From positions 61,812-125,811 of the forward strand of contig VTPC01002496.1 of assembly GCA_011009095.1 (NCBI GenBank): a DNA stretch of 64,000 bases, written 5' to 3'. Positions 12,950 to 25,310 of this stretch are shown here, piece by piece; positions within the stretch are counted from its first letter, which is position 1; the number at the start of each line of letters is the position of its first letter. Source of the stretch: Ignelater luminosus. Lineage: Eukaryota > Arthropoda > Insecta > Coleoptera > Elateridae. Position numbers and translations under genes: made by a program. The notes below the pieces were generated by a model. The model worked only from the letters and a program-made list of their open reading frames with translations, ran no database searches and was not told the DNA's origin.

Positions 12950-13260
12950 GAATCTCAAATATTTTCATTTCCTTCTTCCTTCTCTAGTATAGTCGAGAAA
13001 GTTTTAGACTTTACCTACGTGACCAGTACCAAAGTCATTCACCTGTTCTTTTCCAATTTCAAAAACGACGCATCAACGACGCGACGTGAAAATAAATCTC
13101 CGTAGATTTTTCCTGTCTGAATGCATTAAAATGATGTTGTCCTATTTTTCCTTCCTGCAGATGCTGATTGCTAATCTTTTCTAATACTTTGAGTAAAAAG
13201 GATATACGACTAATGGGTCTGAAAGATTTAATCTTTGTAAGATATTTTTTAAACAAAGAA
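12950..13260 (-). pseudogene. Non-LTR reverse transcriptase fragment
   Basis: The complement reads KIKSFRPISRISFLLKVLEK, then ISNQHLQE and HHFNAFRQEKSTEIYFH. This corresponds to the N-terminal RT blocks of Jockey/R1-type LINEs (family pattern K.FRPISLTSFLLKTLEKLID.H......L....HAYQ.GKSTE.ALH). No catalytic FADD/YADD motif is present and the flanks have decayed. The frame is open for about 65 codons, but its first codon is not the natural start. The lower boundary is approximate. Confidence 0.7.
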
Positions 13261-14559
13261 AGAGGAAGTTTTGCAAAGACCTACTGTCTTAAGAAAAATG
13301 GATTTCAACAGGAAGCTTCAACTATTTGTTGCTGGGTATTACCCAAGACCCTTGTAGTTTCATAATAATCTCTTTGTCTTTTGAAATTTTTTAGATTTAT
13401 TAGATTTTTTTAGTTTTTCTAAATTTGTAAGGCTAAACGGCTTATGATTCTTCCAAGTAGGTACTTTTTGAACTCCATAACTCGTGGTAGTTGGAAAGTT
13501 TCCACAACTTCTAATCTAAATAATCTGCTCTAGTTTGATCTATAATGACCTTCAACCTTAAAATAAAGAAATCTGAGAAGCTTTCTCTAGATAGCTTCCA
13601 GCAAGTCTTTGGAGTTCATGCAATAAGGATTCCATACTAACAAACAGTATTCAAGTTTTGAACGCAGTAAACGTAAGATTCAGGAATTTTATTAAGATTT
13701 ATACAGGGCATATTACTGGGTTAAATTTTAAAATGATCTTTGAAAGCGTTGTCTATATTCAAAGGTTTATCGTAGGCATTATCACCAAGATTTACTTTTC
13801 CAGGAATACGAATTGCACCTCTCTTTTTTTCAATGAATGTCCAGAAGTTCTTCATTATATGAATTTTTAATTATTATGGATTTAGTCAAGGCTCTGTATT
13901 ACTGATATAAATAAAGGTCGTTATTTGATTGATGTTTTGGGAGAATGTAGTGTGGTGGAATATACAAAACGAAAATATAAAAGGTTAGTTTGTTTACTAC
14001 ACATTTGCAACCAACTATATCTATCACTTACAGCCAGTAAATCACCATTTTCCCATATTCGTCTGGAAATAACTCAGAACCAGCTATGTCATAGTTAAGT
14101 GCAGTTTTAACTAGCGCAATAAAGTTATATTCATTGTTTTATAGGGTAAGCTCCAAGCATTTTGAAAATAACACGAAATTTTGGATATGATTCTCCAGCT
14201 TCAGTTCTAGATTGTAGCTGATTACGTAAACTCTTCAAATACTCCAATTGCGCTGGCATTTGAACATTGCTCAATTATTATTAGAAAGAATTGCCGAGGT
14301 GCAGATGGATTTTCAAGTCTTAAGACGTAAAATATTCCAAACATTTGTTTTCCCAAGTCTAGTGAGTTCTACTGAATAATTTTCTGAAGTCTACTAATTT
14401 TTTATCACTGGGCTCTGTACCTTCAGGAATTCCAGATGTAATGATGTTATTCGAGCTCTGAATATGATGATATCATATTAGTCAAATGGATTGATAAAGT
14501 CAACTAAACAAACTACTCAATTTGAAAGACTGTCATTAAATATGTCAAACGTATTATTA

Positions 14560-14841
14560 AATGTGATTGGCGAATTCCCAGCATAATTTAAATTTCTCGT
14601 CTTATAAACAGCTATATGGAACTAAATATCTTCTAAAAGATTTATATCATCGATCAAATATCCAACGCCTTGCAATTATATTTTTCTAATAGCTCAGCAT
14701 ATCACAAGTTACAATATCCATTCTCTCTGAAGCAACATCTTAAAACCTTCTTTTCAACATTTTCAATGGATGGTTTTTGACAGTCGTATATTGCATTCCA
14801 AATAATACAGGCATACTCAAGTTTAGAAAGAATTAATGATA
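14560..14841 (-). pseudogene. Non-LTR retrotransposon RT C-terminal fragment (left of the mariner)
   Basis: The complement reads ILSKLEYACIIWNAIYD followed by ENVEKKVLRCCFRENG, then AELLEKYNCKALDI after a stop. This matches the region downstream of the RT domain in Jockey- and I-like LINEs, where a SKLEYAS.IWNP.Y block precedes QKKFLR and an ELLEKY.L..L block. Several stops interrupt it. The mariner insertion lies immediately upstream in the LINE's own orientation. The end at 14560 is approximate. Confidence 0.65.
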
Positions 14842-14843
14842 TA

Positions 14844-15594
14844 CGAGAGTGGTCTGAAAAGTTTCCAACCTAACAAAGATAGAAGACATTTTTTCTAAAA
14901 TTTTTTTTTTATTTCGGGCGTATAATGGTGTATCCAAGTTTCATCTACAGTAATTAATCGGCGCCAAAGCTCGGATTTATTTTGCTTAAACTGCGCCAAA
15001 AGAGCGTTGGAAATATTCATTCGAACACGTTTTTGGTCTAACGTGAGCAAACGCGGCACCCAACGCGCGGACAGCTTTCTCATGCCTAAATGTTGATTTA
15101 ATATGTGACAAACACGTTCTTTTGACATGTTCATAACCTCTGCTATCTCTCTCACTTTAATTCGGCGGTCGTCTAGCACCATTTGGTGAACTTTGGCGAT
15201 GTTTTCGTCGGTAGTTGCAGTTTTTGGACGTCCCGAACGTTCATCGTCTCCCAAGCTCTTACGGCCACGTTTAAATTCAGCAGCCCAAAATTTCACTGTG
15301 GTAAATAATGGTGCAGAGTCCCCATACACGGAATCCAACTCATCTTTTATTTGCGAAGGCGTATTGCCTTTCAAAAACAAATATTTAATGACAGCTCGAT
15401 ACTCGATTTTGTCCATTTTCGCAAAAAAACTGACATCAACTCACTCAAACGACTGTTACATAAAAACTGCGCGTCCAAAATGGCTGAACCTTTGGTGAGT
15501 AACTGTCAACAGATGAACAACGAAATTCAGTAGCTTTTATTTACGAGTGCTGCCATCTTCACGTTGAGGTCGGAAACTTTTCAGACCACCCTCG
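14844..15594 (-). mobile_element. Internally deleted mariner (Tc1/mariner) element with intact TIRs
   Basis: The ends are terminal inverted repeats of about 30 bp: the left end begins CGAGAGTGGTCTGAAAAGTT at 14844, and the reverse complement of the right end begins CGAGGGTGGTCTGAAAAGTT. They differ at only a few positions and are flanked by TA on both sides (14842-14843 and 15595-15596), the mariner target duplication. The element is 751 bp, against about 1.3 kb for complete mariners. It keeps the 5' half of the transposase gene and both ends but has lost roughly the 3' half of the gene. It sits inside non-LTR retrotransposon debris. With both ends preserved it could once have been mobilised in trans. 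Confidence 0.93.
14895..15416 (-). pseudogene. Mariner transposase, N-terminal half only (173 codons)
   Basis: The frame starts with ATG at 15416 (MDKIEYRAVIKYLFLKG). It contains the paired helix-turn-helix DNA-binding region: GDSAPLFTTVKFW, the linker RSGRPKTATTDENI, then VREIAEVMNMSKERV. It continues to the WVPRLLTLDQK motif and the first catalytic aspartate block VDETWIHHYTPE. The frame then runs into an A-rich deletion junction and a stop at 14895. A normal mariner transposase is about 345 aa with a D,D34D triad; here the second and third aspartates are missing, so no catalysis is possible. The reading frame up to the deletion has no stops or frameshifts, which suggests a comparatively young insertion. 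It resembles the mellifera/irritans type of mariner, but the subfamily assignment is from memory of motifs only. Confidence 0.93.
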
Positions 15595-15596
15595 TA

Positions 15597-15700
15597 GAAC
15601 CCAAGACAGTATCCTGTGGTACACCAAACTGTCTAATGCTTCTTTTTCTATATTCAGATCCTTCAGGATTTTGTTTTTACTACTTTACATTTTAAATTTG
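15597..15700 (-). pseudogene. Possible RT fragment right of the mariner
   Basis: The complement contains RKRSIRQFGVPQDTVLGS, close to the GVPQGSVLGP turn that precedes the catalytic FADD/YADD motif in non-LTR reverse transcriptases. If it belongs to the same LINE copy as the fragment at 14560-14841, about 150 residues, including the catalytic motif, were already missing before the mariner inserted, because the mariner is flanked only by its TA duplication. The fragment is short, so confidence is limited. Confidence 0.4.
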
Positions 15701-18562
15701 TGAGGACATGAATTAATAGATAATTAGCAAAAGTGTTGTATGGTTTTGCTTTATTCTAACAAATTTATCCAAATTAATTTTAACCGCACATACGCATGTT
15801 TTAAGTAGAATAACCAAAATCTTTAATGTCAGTAGTTATTGCCACATTTAAATTATACGAATTACCTTAATGGAATGATGTCAATATTTTATGTTGAACA
15901 TTATGTTAAATGCTTAAATATTACTTTAATTATTAAAAAGGTTGTATTTGAACACGTTTGTTTAATTTTCCTTATTCTTAAGGCTATGCGTTCACAAATA
16001 GTGCGTGTGTGCAAAACCAATAATTTCTTATCTTGCAATGGGAGGGAATACATTTATTATCCTTAATTTCATGTAGTAGACAAAATTGTGGTTGAATGTT
16101 AACTTTAGATGTCCAGGACGTAACCATTAAATAAGTGTATTGATCTTGAATTCATTTGTTTTCATACCATACAGGCTTATTTTTAAACCTCTAAATCTAA
16201 ATGAAATATTTTCCAAGTACCACCGTATATATTCTACCTTGAAAACTACTGCTTGTATACCTCCTAATGATGCACAACTCAGTATTTTAAAGTAATTCTG
16301 CAAACCGAATAGTTAGTCGAGTGGTAAATTAACCTTGCGGCTAGCTTGCTGGTCTCGTAGTTCAGTTACTATTCTACATATATTTTAGTTCGTTACAGCT
16401 AGTTTTCAACAAGCAATTTAAGCCAAGCACTTCTGTAATATATTATGCAAATATTATTTACAATAACTCAATTTGATTTTATAGCAGATTATTATTACAC
16501 TTGTCTAAGAAGATTTTTATGATTAACCAAATCGATTTCTTGTGAGGTTATGAGGCGAACAATTGCAGTAAACTGTAAATACCTTCCGTGTATAAATGGA
16601 ATTAGGTTTAAATATCTAAATATTTAAAGAACCTATAAAATCGTAGGAATTCTGAATTTTCAATTCTAGAATTTGACCTAATTATGAATTTTTATGCTAG
16701 TAAATGATAAAAGTTGTGATTAGAAAACCTAAACGTTCGAGTTATTGACAAACATTTTGAAACAATGCACTCGAAGTACAAGGATACCTTCATTAAACAC
16801 CGCACGCGATGAAACGCGGTTCGATTTTCGTTTAAAGCCATAAAAGCTTATTACACTCAAGTATGGACAGCGTCATTTAAAATGAATTAGTCGACGAATT
16901 ACGGCTTCTCCGGTTCTTCCTCCAAATTCGGATTTAAGCTTTATGAAATTTAAGTTGGGATGTCGCAGGTAGTCTCAAGATTTTTCTTGAAAATGCGATG
17001 CTAGACTAAGAGTGTATTTTGCGGATAAGCAGGGTTTACGTCATCGATTGGAAGTAAATCCAACGTCACGAACAGTTTTGCTCATAATTGGTGATTTACA
17101 CTACGGTTCAGTTTATTGAGGAAACCGCAGAGCTTATGTATGCAGGGTTGGCGCTTAAACTTCCTGGGTTAATTATGGAAATCACTTTACTTTGATAATA
17201 AACGGAAATGCAAAACACTTTACCTTTGGTTATTTTTAACTAAATTCATAATTGTACCGCATTTGGTACTGAAATATTTTTCTAATGTACCACATTATTA
17301 AGACAAAAAGTGTCAATTTGCTTAATTTATTGTATATTTCCAAATTACTACAGTTTGAGAAGGGATTTTAACATAAATAACTTATTATTAAATCAACTTT
17401 ATTAATATTTGCTTCACGTAATTATTTTAATCATGTCCAAATTTAACTTGAAAATAATTTCTTTTTCCTGTAAAACAGATAATGAGTTTCATTTTATTTT
17501 GAGTTTGTTGTACAAGTAGAATTGGAATTTAATTCGGTGCGTCAAATAATCACCCTTATTGCCATGTAAAAATGTTTTGAATTTTGTGTTCAGTGTTATG
17601 AATGAGACTTAATTAGTTTTTGGTAAACCTGACCTTAACCTATTGTTGTAACGTGATCGTTTGCGTGATTGTTATACTTGCGTCTATGGTTACAATCGTT
17701 ATTATTTGAGAGATGCGTTTTGAACAACCAAAACAAATATTTTACTTTCAATTGTAAATTGTTTTTATCTCTAAAATCCTAATCAAGTTTTTTCCGGTTA
17801 CAAATGTAGCAGGTAGCTAGACCTTTGAATGCTTTCTATTTCTTTCCTCAAAATCTGCTTTATGCTTGCCCAAATTAAAGATAAACGTCACAACTTCTCC
17901 AGCACGGAAGGATGAATGCTTTAACTTTTTTCCTTTATTAGTGGTTACAGTGTGTACGAACCAAGAAAGTCGAAATCAGAAAAGACTAATCAAGCTTTTT
18001 TAGTTCTTCTTTTACCAAATTAAAAATTGCATCGGGGAGATCTTTAAAATCATAAACCATCTGGAACATGTCCAGAATAATCTGATTGTCATAAATATAA
18101 AAAATTCTCTATTTGGAAAAACCCAATCTTCTTCACTTCAAGAAAGCTCTGATATAAATTTTTGATTTGATTTGACTTTACTTATTATAACTGTTGATGA
18201 AAAAAAATCGACTGTACATCTTCAAATAAAGGCTTGTCTCGTCGAAAAGTATCCTAGTAGTAATCAGTACAGGATGCTAAGTATTCTATCAAATTTTATT
18301 GTACTATTTTTTGTTATGTTTTTGCAAATATTTTCTGCACATTTTCAACCAACTTATAAGGCTTTCAAGGAATGGAAGTTAAACATAGCACGAGAAAATA
18401 TGAAAGTTTTTGAGTTGAACACAATTTTTAAACTGGCCGGTTGGCTTTCAGCACTGGCCAGGTCTACGGCCAAAAATGTCTAACCTTCTCAGAATAGAAA
18501 TATATGTGACTGCCTTTGGCAACTATCATTTTTGTTTGAAAAACGGTTGAGATTACGCTTTC
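15700..18562. other. Noncoding DNA with a GC-richer block at about 16780-17170
   Basis: No exon was recognised. A weak tRNA-like segment lies near 16308-16374. The block around 16780-17170 is GC-richer than its surroundings and has no long frame. Confidence 0.4.
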
Positions 18563-18945
18563 CACTAAATTTCTTAAGAAGGCTAAATAGCCTCACAGTT
18601 TGTGCTGAACCTTCTCACGGCCCACATACAGTTCCCCAATAAGGTGAGGTTCTGTTCTCCATTACCCTTTTTAAAAGAGCTAAACTCAAACACGGGCCAA
18701 GATTCGCTCTCCCATTAATTTCCTTAAGCAAGCTAATACGGGCCATACTGTGGGTGCCAACTACGGTATCCAATCCATTAATTTCCCTAAAAGAGCTAAA
18801 TCCAAACACAGGTCGGTTTGTGTCTTCTCATGAACTACCCTTAATTAACCTTTTTGAGAAAACTAAATACGGATAGGAGCACGGATAATCCAATGGATCA
18901 TTAACTTTCTCAAGAGAACTAAATCCGAAAATCACTGCTAACAAT
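18563..18945. repeat. Degenerate minisatellite, period about 60 bp
   Basis: A word like CATTAATTTCCTTAAGAGAG followed by CTAAATCC recurs at about 18563, 18660, 18712, 18776, 18838 and 18899. Most intervals are 52-64 bp, with one of about 95 bp. The copies are diverged. Between the words lie variable CACGGGCC-type blocks. No coding capacity is apparent on either strand. Confidence 0.75.
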
Positions 18946-21900
18946 CCAAGTTCGAATTTGATAAGATCAACCTTGCTGAAATATGATATGTGCCGGGAAA
19001 AACAGAAGGCGATTGCCTTCATTTCCCTATCACTCTTAGCAACCCAAGCTTTACATCGCAAAGAACAGATGCTATTGGAACATAAGATTCATGGGCTTCT
19101 TTTATTTGCACACAGCCAGTCATTCATAACAAATTTTTAGTATTTAAAGTAAGAGTTTTTGAAAAGAAGTTAAGTCTAGTCACTTTTTGATTGTACTGAA
19201 CATTTTGGACACTGTCGTGTCTTTTTGGTTAATACCAAACGTCTTGCACAAATGGAGCTTTTTAGGTTTTATTAGAATACTGCTGATCTCTTTTGGACTG
19301 TCAAGGCATTACCCGTGCAGAAATTGTGAATTTGTATGTTATAAATATAGGACTAGAAATATGTCCTAGTCTACAGACAGAATAAAGTGAGCAATAGATG
19401 GAAGGAAGAAAAAAGACAAAACCTTTCTAACTGGATGAAAACATCCGTAGTTTAAAACCACTGTCATTAGTCACAATTGGTAGTATCCAAAACAACTTAT
19501 GTTACCAGTCCGGCAATTAACAATCTAGTACTTAAAATACCCAGTCAAATTTTCAAAGTACCTATTTTCATGCTAAATTCACCAAAGCAAACTACCATTC
19601 CATGATTAATCCTAGATACAGCTACACACTCTAAAATGCATTCTTTACATTTGTTGGCTCTATGAATTTTTCTACATCTAACACGAATTTGCTGGTCTTT
19701 TCAATATCTTTGATCCTTCATACCTATAGATTAATTGCATCCACGTTCAAACTACATTGATAACTTGAAAAATCCAGTTACCATCATTATAATCTTTCTC
19801 TTAGCCCGATCAACAAAAATTTTGAATCTACGTTTATTATTGATCTATATGCAATCTTTTCATTACTATTGGTCCAGACGATTTTAATTGCTTTAGCAGA
19901 CCTGATCGAGTTGCTCTTTCTTCTGTAGTTCACTTTCACTATTGCAGAATATTTAGTAACTTGCTGTTCCTGTCAGCCCAAATATTTTTGTCTCCATTTC
20001 TTCTCGCTTTGCAATCGTTTTATTCTCTCTATTTAATCTTAATTTAATTTTTTCTGCTTTAGAATTATTTAACTCGCTCTTTTTTCACTTTCCAGTGCTT
20101 TTAAATCCTGATAGGTCATAAATGCATAAACTGCAACTTGGAGTTCAATTCTCTGGTTGCAGCACACCTGATATTATCAATGGCTTTCAAAATTATTTTC
20201 AGTAACTCCTCTCACCTTCGTTGATGATTACTTTCTTTTGCTCGTCTTGGCTCGAATCACCACGGTGCCTTTTGCTTGTCCTGATGTCATCACTAACACT
20301 GCTGGATACTACTTCTGCTGACCGCTACCTGTGTTCACTATTGTCACTTATTGTCACACTAGGCGTTTTTTAGCAGAAATCTTCTTACACGCACTAGGAC
20401 TTCTTTTTACACTACCACTGAGGACATTGAACACACTGAAATAAAATCGCGTGTTCTATAAGATGCATGTGTGATCTAACCTTAACAAATTATATAACTA
20501 GTACCCAGACTCTCTTTTTTCTTCTATCCAAGAATTCTAGCTGACAGTGAGGGTAATCAATAATTCCCAAACTGTTTTGTAGTTAGTTTGAATTAATATC
20601 CCAGGTTTTAGAATTTACCAAAGGATAACGATGTTGTGTTAGACTAAACAAAGTTGGCCATTGATAAATCAACAACGACGAACAAGTCAAATTTACTCGG
20701 AAACAGCGCAACCTACAAAAAACATGCAGAGGTAACTTTTTGTACTAAATTACATATAGAATTGAAAAATATCACTCTATGGTAAATTTATATTGTCTAC
20801 ACAGCGTTTCTTTTCTATGATACTATCGAAAAAATTTGAGCAATCTGTATCTCGAAATCGGTGGGTTTCAGACACATATTTATAAGAAAGCCTGCTGATT
20901 TTTCGATAGAGCCATATGAAGAAAGATACCCTGTATAAAAAAATGCTACAACCCAATGTGATTGCAATTTTTGCTTTAATAAACAACAAATACACAAAAA
21001 TGATTTTTCTAATATAGCTTTTACAGTTTACTGATTATTTACATTCTTCAATAGCAGTAGCAATAATAAAATTATTAGTAGACTATGGCAACTTAACCAA
21101 AAAGACAAATATATCTACTCAAAGATATAAACAATACAAATAGTAAACTATCCAAACTCTCCGGAAAACGGATTTAAATTTTTTTCCTTCCCTTCTATCC
21201 TACGATCTGTTTACAAAGTGGTAAAAAAGAAATACCCCACAGAGATCTTTGAATGGAATTAGGTTATGTGAAATTCATTTTTCTAGTGATGGTAAACGAT
21301 TAATTTGTATAAAAATGTGGCCTAATTTTTATTTTTGAAATTACTATTAAAGATTTTAAAACATGGACAAACATAGAATATTCAAAAAGGAAGTCCCCTC
21401 AAAACTAAGAAGACTTATGAAAAACAACAAACAAAAAAATGGGAAATGTAAATTATTTCGCCAGGCAGAAAATCGAGCAGAAAATTTAGTAAAAAATGTT
21501 ATTTCCTTTGAATTCGAAAATAGCAGAAAATTATTATACGCTGCAGTGTAAAATATTAGGTCTTCTTTGCACACCCATTATTATAGAAAAACATTATAAA
21601 TTTTGTTGTTTTAAAATTGCCTTCCTCTTTTAAAATTATGCACTGATGAAGTTGTATGTCAGTTTTGTATAGTAGAACTTTTTAAAGTAAAGCCACAAAT
21701 TCGTGAATTTTGACACACCGTTCGTTTTCGCATGACTAACATTAATAAATACATGAAATTTCAAATTTGTACCACAAGCTCAAATTATAATTTATGGCCA
21801 ACGAGCGTTAGAGTTGGCGTTAACGCAAGCTTTTATCACGTACCTACAAAATCACGTTGTACGGGATGTTTTATGCCAAAAATATAAATTGTTTGAAGGT

Positions 21901-22999
21901 AATTTTTTGTAAGTTAAGACAGGAATATTTCAAATCTTCCAGTGATGCAATTTTAGACAACTTTTTTTATATAAACGGAAGCAATAAGTTAAAGTACAAA
22001 AGATCGGCGTTGAATGAATGAAGGAAGTAGAGGAAACGAAATCGAGAAAAAGAAAGTAATTTTGCATGCAGGATTCCTTCACATCTCGAATATCGGATCC
22101 CATTCACCGGGTGTGTTCGGCGGGCATGTGAGTCGCTCGCCAATTACTATATCTGAGAAAGCACTACCTTCAAATAAAATAGCTGTATATGTGTTTTCTT
22201 TCTAACCACGTTCGACCAAAATGTGTCATTCCATAAATCCACGTACGTCTTGAGTAGCCATAGTTTTATTCTTGGCTAACCGCAACTATTATCCTTCCAC
22301 TTTCTCAAATGAGCATTTGCACTTAGTTCAGCTTCAAAAATTATCTTCTGAATTAGTCAAGATTAAAAATTAATAACCGCAAACAAAAATATCAATTGTT
22401 AGTGCTTCAGAAATGTAGTTATCTCGGAATTTCATCGGATTACAAATGAGTTCCCATTCTTTCCTAAAATATTACAGAAAACCAGTCAAATATGCAATAA
22501 CTTTCTAAGAAATTCCTAAAAATTAGAATGAATACGTTTAAGCCTAAATTCGAGGCTAAATTTTATCCAAATATCCGCAATATTGATCAGAAAATCGTTG
22601 GGCTTATGTGCTTTACTTTCGTGACCCCATAATTTTAACTTTCTATAGCACATATGGAGATACTGTTGTTTCATGTTAGGTTGCAAAACAACTATTCAAT
22701 GGCGTAATGATGATAATGTGAAGTGATCGAAACTGTCGTCGAAAACGGCAATCGAGTAGTTCTATTACAGTTCATGATTCCTTGGACATTTAGGCTAACG
22801 GTTTAAGTAAACATACTGCGTGTTTTCCTCTGCTTGGCAATAGCCATTCTCGTGAATTTTCCGACGCATTTCTTGTACGTGCAAACCATTACGCTGTGAA
22901 AACAGACCCGTTTGCGTGCCCTTCTATGTGTTTAGTAAATCGTAGCGAATCGGGTGGTTTTTCAGAAAGGAATTTAGAAAACATTCGGTATATTAGTTA
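18946..22999. other. AT-rich noncoding DNA
   Basis: Apart from the possible relic at 20.1-20.4 kb nothing was recognised. A 62-codon ATG frame at 21363-21551 (lysine-rich) has no family signature and is probably chance. GC content rises from about 22600. Confidence 0.4.
20110..20420 (-). other. Possible degenerate coding relic
   Basis: The complement contains SSSVSDDIRTSKRHRGDSSQ followed by DEQKKVIINEGERS before a stop, then in other frames KIKLRLNRENKTIAKREEM. The charged composition resembles the gag-like first ORF of some LINEs or a coiled coil. No family motif is identifiable and stops are frequent. Confidence 0.2.
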
Positions 23000-23150
23000 A
23001 GTTTATTTCCTCCGACGTTCGTGGAGACGGCGTCTATGGTTGGGACTGGCGACTAGAGAACTCCACTACTGGCGAGGGTACGAGGGTTGAAAATGGCACG
23101 GGGCCAGAGTATCCGCAGCCTTACGACTACCGGACCAATCACCAGCATAT
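23000..23150. other. GC-rich unidentified block
   Basis: About 150 bp running from CGACGTTCGTGGAGACGGCG to GACTACCGGACCAATCACC is markedly GC-richer than its surroundings, which are about 30% GC. It has no long frame and no tRNA fold. It could be part of a transposon (for example an LTR or UTR) or a conserved noncoding element. Confidence 0.3.
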
Positions 23151-23869
23151 ATTAAGCGTATCTGTTTCAAACCAAAGTAACATTTTCATAGTGTTATACT
23201 TTTCGCTTAAAATATTATTTTTATCAAAAAATAATTTAGCTAGAAAATAATTTTTTCTTCCAAATATTCTAAGATCACTTAAAATAAATTAATTTACAAA
23301 TTTCTAGTTTCAGGAAAACTTTATTTTTTGCAGTAAGTATATACAGTAATTTTCTTGAAACAACTAAATTAGAAACGACAGTGGAATATTCAGTAGTTCT
23401 TTAGATATTTTTGTGTTTGCGAAGAATGCAAAAATTAAGTCTATCTGAACTTTCTCATGAATTAGAAATGCCTCTTTATTTATAAATTTGTAATCTTCTA
23501 AAAAAAAAACTACCAGTAAAAAAAGTACAAAAAAATGTTTTAGGGATTAAGGGTTGGAAGGCAAAAAATTATTAAAATATATTTTGTTTTTACTTTGAAT
23601 TTTGTTTCTCTATGAACAATAAAAAGTAGGTAGCTGGCGTTTTTACTTATTATTTAAGATACCTTTGCAGACGTTTATTATAAAGATGTGTAAGCTCGTA
23701 ACATTTTTTGGCAAATGTTTTCTAATCTTGCATACAGTCGAAAACTAGTAAGAAACACGTGCGAAAAAAACGATAAGCACAGTTTTAAAATTGTACAATT
23801 GCACGTTGCCTTATATGTATGAGACTAAATCAAATATAAACGAGACTTTTTCAAGTTTTTCCCTAAAAC

Positions 23870-24125
23870 GTTCTATGACGAATTGCTCACAGCTTCTTCT
23901 TTAAGAGATCCAAACAAATAATAGTCGGAAGGTGGCAGATCGGGCTGTGTTTATGTCATATGTCTAGTGCAGTTGCTCTAACATCCACTGAACTACAAGC
24001 GGTATAGGATTTGGCGTTGTCGTGAAGAAGCAACATTGCAGATCAGGATGTTAGTCTTTTTGTCTGTTAGCCAGTTGCAATCTTTTAAAACAGTTTACTA
24101 ATTTACTATAGCAACAACTATCAGG
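23870..24125 (-). pseudogene. Decayed mariner transposase, catalytic-domain fragment
   Basis: The complement has RLQLANRQKD, then in shifting frames LLHDNAKSYTA (the second catalytic Asp, in HDNA) and, about 30 residues later, PDLPPSDYYLFGSLKEE (the third Asp, in the SDYYLFG block). The spacing fits the D34D mariner signature. Frameshifts and stops separate the blocks, and neither the N-terminus nor inverted repeats are recognisable. Because the domains do not overlap, it could derive from the same family as the N-terminal relic near 10.6 kb, but they lie 13 kb apart and are separate insertions. Confidence 0.75.
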
Positions 24126-24833
24126 CATTTATCAAGAAAATCAAAGCTTCACTTGAGCTGTTTTAGTTCTTTAAAAGTCTTAACTTAAAATTTTACTTTG
24201 AAGACTTCTAGTGGAAGTTTCACAAAAAGCTGAGTTATATGAGAAAACATAAAAGCGTGCAAAAGAACTAAGAAGAAATCAAAAAATATTAGTAAGAAGA
24301 AACTTCAATCAAAAGACTTACCAAATTTGTTAATCGGCTTTTGGAAGAAATTACTAGTGAATACAAGGTGAATACAAGACCTCAAGGCCAAGTTCTTTCT
24401 GAAAGCAAAACTGCAACATTCTATAGAAAAACAGATATAGGATCCAACTGTTCTGTTAGGATTGAGTCTAAGCAATTGCCTGTGGAACCAAAGATCTGGA
24501 TTTTTGTCAAATTATTATTTAAATGTGGCATCTTTAATTTAAAGATGAATCTTTGCTTAGGACAACTATTACAGTCTCTTTTTGTGTGTTCGGGCAATCC
24601 CTCTTTTGATCAGTTTTGATCTTCATGAAGTCATTTATAACTAGATCATCTAGCATTGAAATCAAAACGTAACGTAAATTTTATATTTTGATATCTACTT
24701 CTCCAATATCATAATCACATAAGTAAAGGGGACAAGACATCTATACATAGAACCTTATTTAACGTTGTTATTATTTGTAAGGTGGTAGTTATGCAATTTT
24801 GAAATCATTTATACTAAAACTCAAAGTTATCCA

Positions 24834-25310
24834 CACGTCACTGTTTTGCTCACATAAAGACGTCATAAATATACTGAGAAGAGCACTCTTATTTTTTATT
24901 TTTATTGACTTGCTACTACACTAACAGATTACAATATACATGACATGAACTAGGCTTGCCTAACATTACATAACCATGTTGAGCTTGATTTTATTTATCC
25001 TGCAGTGTTATTCCTCTCCGTTTTTAGAAAGCAAATTTATAAGCCGTCATCAGCTATTCTTACACAAAGTTTTTGCAATAATGCTCGTATGTATGTGTGG
25101 CTTAAATGATACAAAACGTAGTGAAAGACTTACTAAGTTGTAATCTTGGCTTTGGAAATGATTTGGAAAATTATTTATTATTTTACGTTCGATATCCTCA
25201 TTTTCAGACGTCATTTTGACGTCTTTAGTAAAGACGAAGTTTACTACAATTTCAGATTGATGTCACGGGAATGTTTGTGATATTTTGAATATCACGTCTT
25301 TATGACGTCA
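24834..25310. promoter_or_regulatory. Cluster of GACGTC / CRE-like words
   Basis: CACGTCA at 24834, GACGTCA at 24860, GACGTCA at 25207, GACGTC at 25218, CACGTC at 25293 and a full CRE palindrome TGACGTCA at 25303-25310. CATAAAGACGT occurs near 24852 and inverted near 25294-25306, so these could equally be the ends of a MITE. Confidence 0.3.

Noticed and set aside
15193..15533. + strand frames over the mariner
   Set aside because: They are antisense shadows of the mariner transposase and its leader.
21363..21551. Lysine-rich 62-codon ATG frame
   Set aside because: Composition follows the A-rich strand and no family feature is present.
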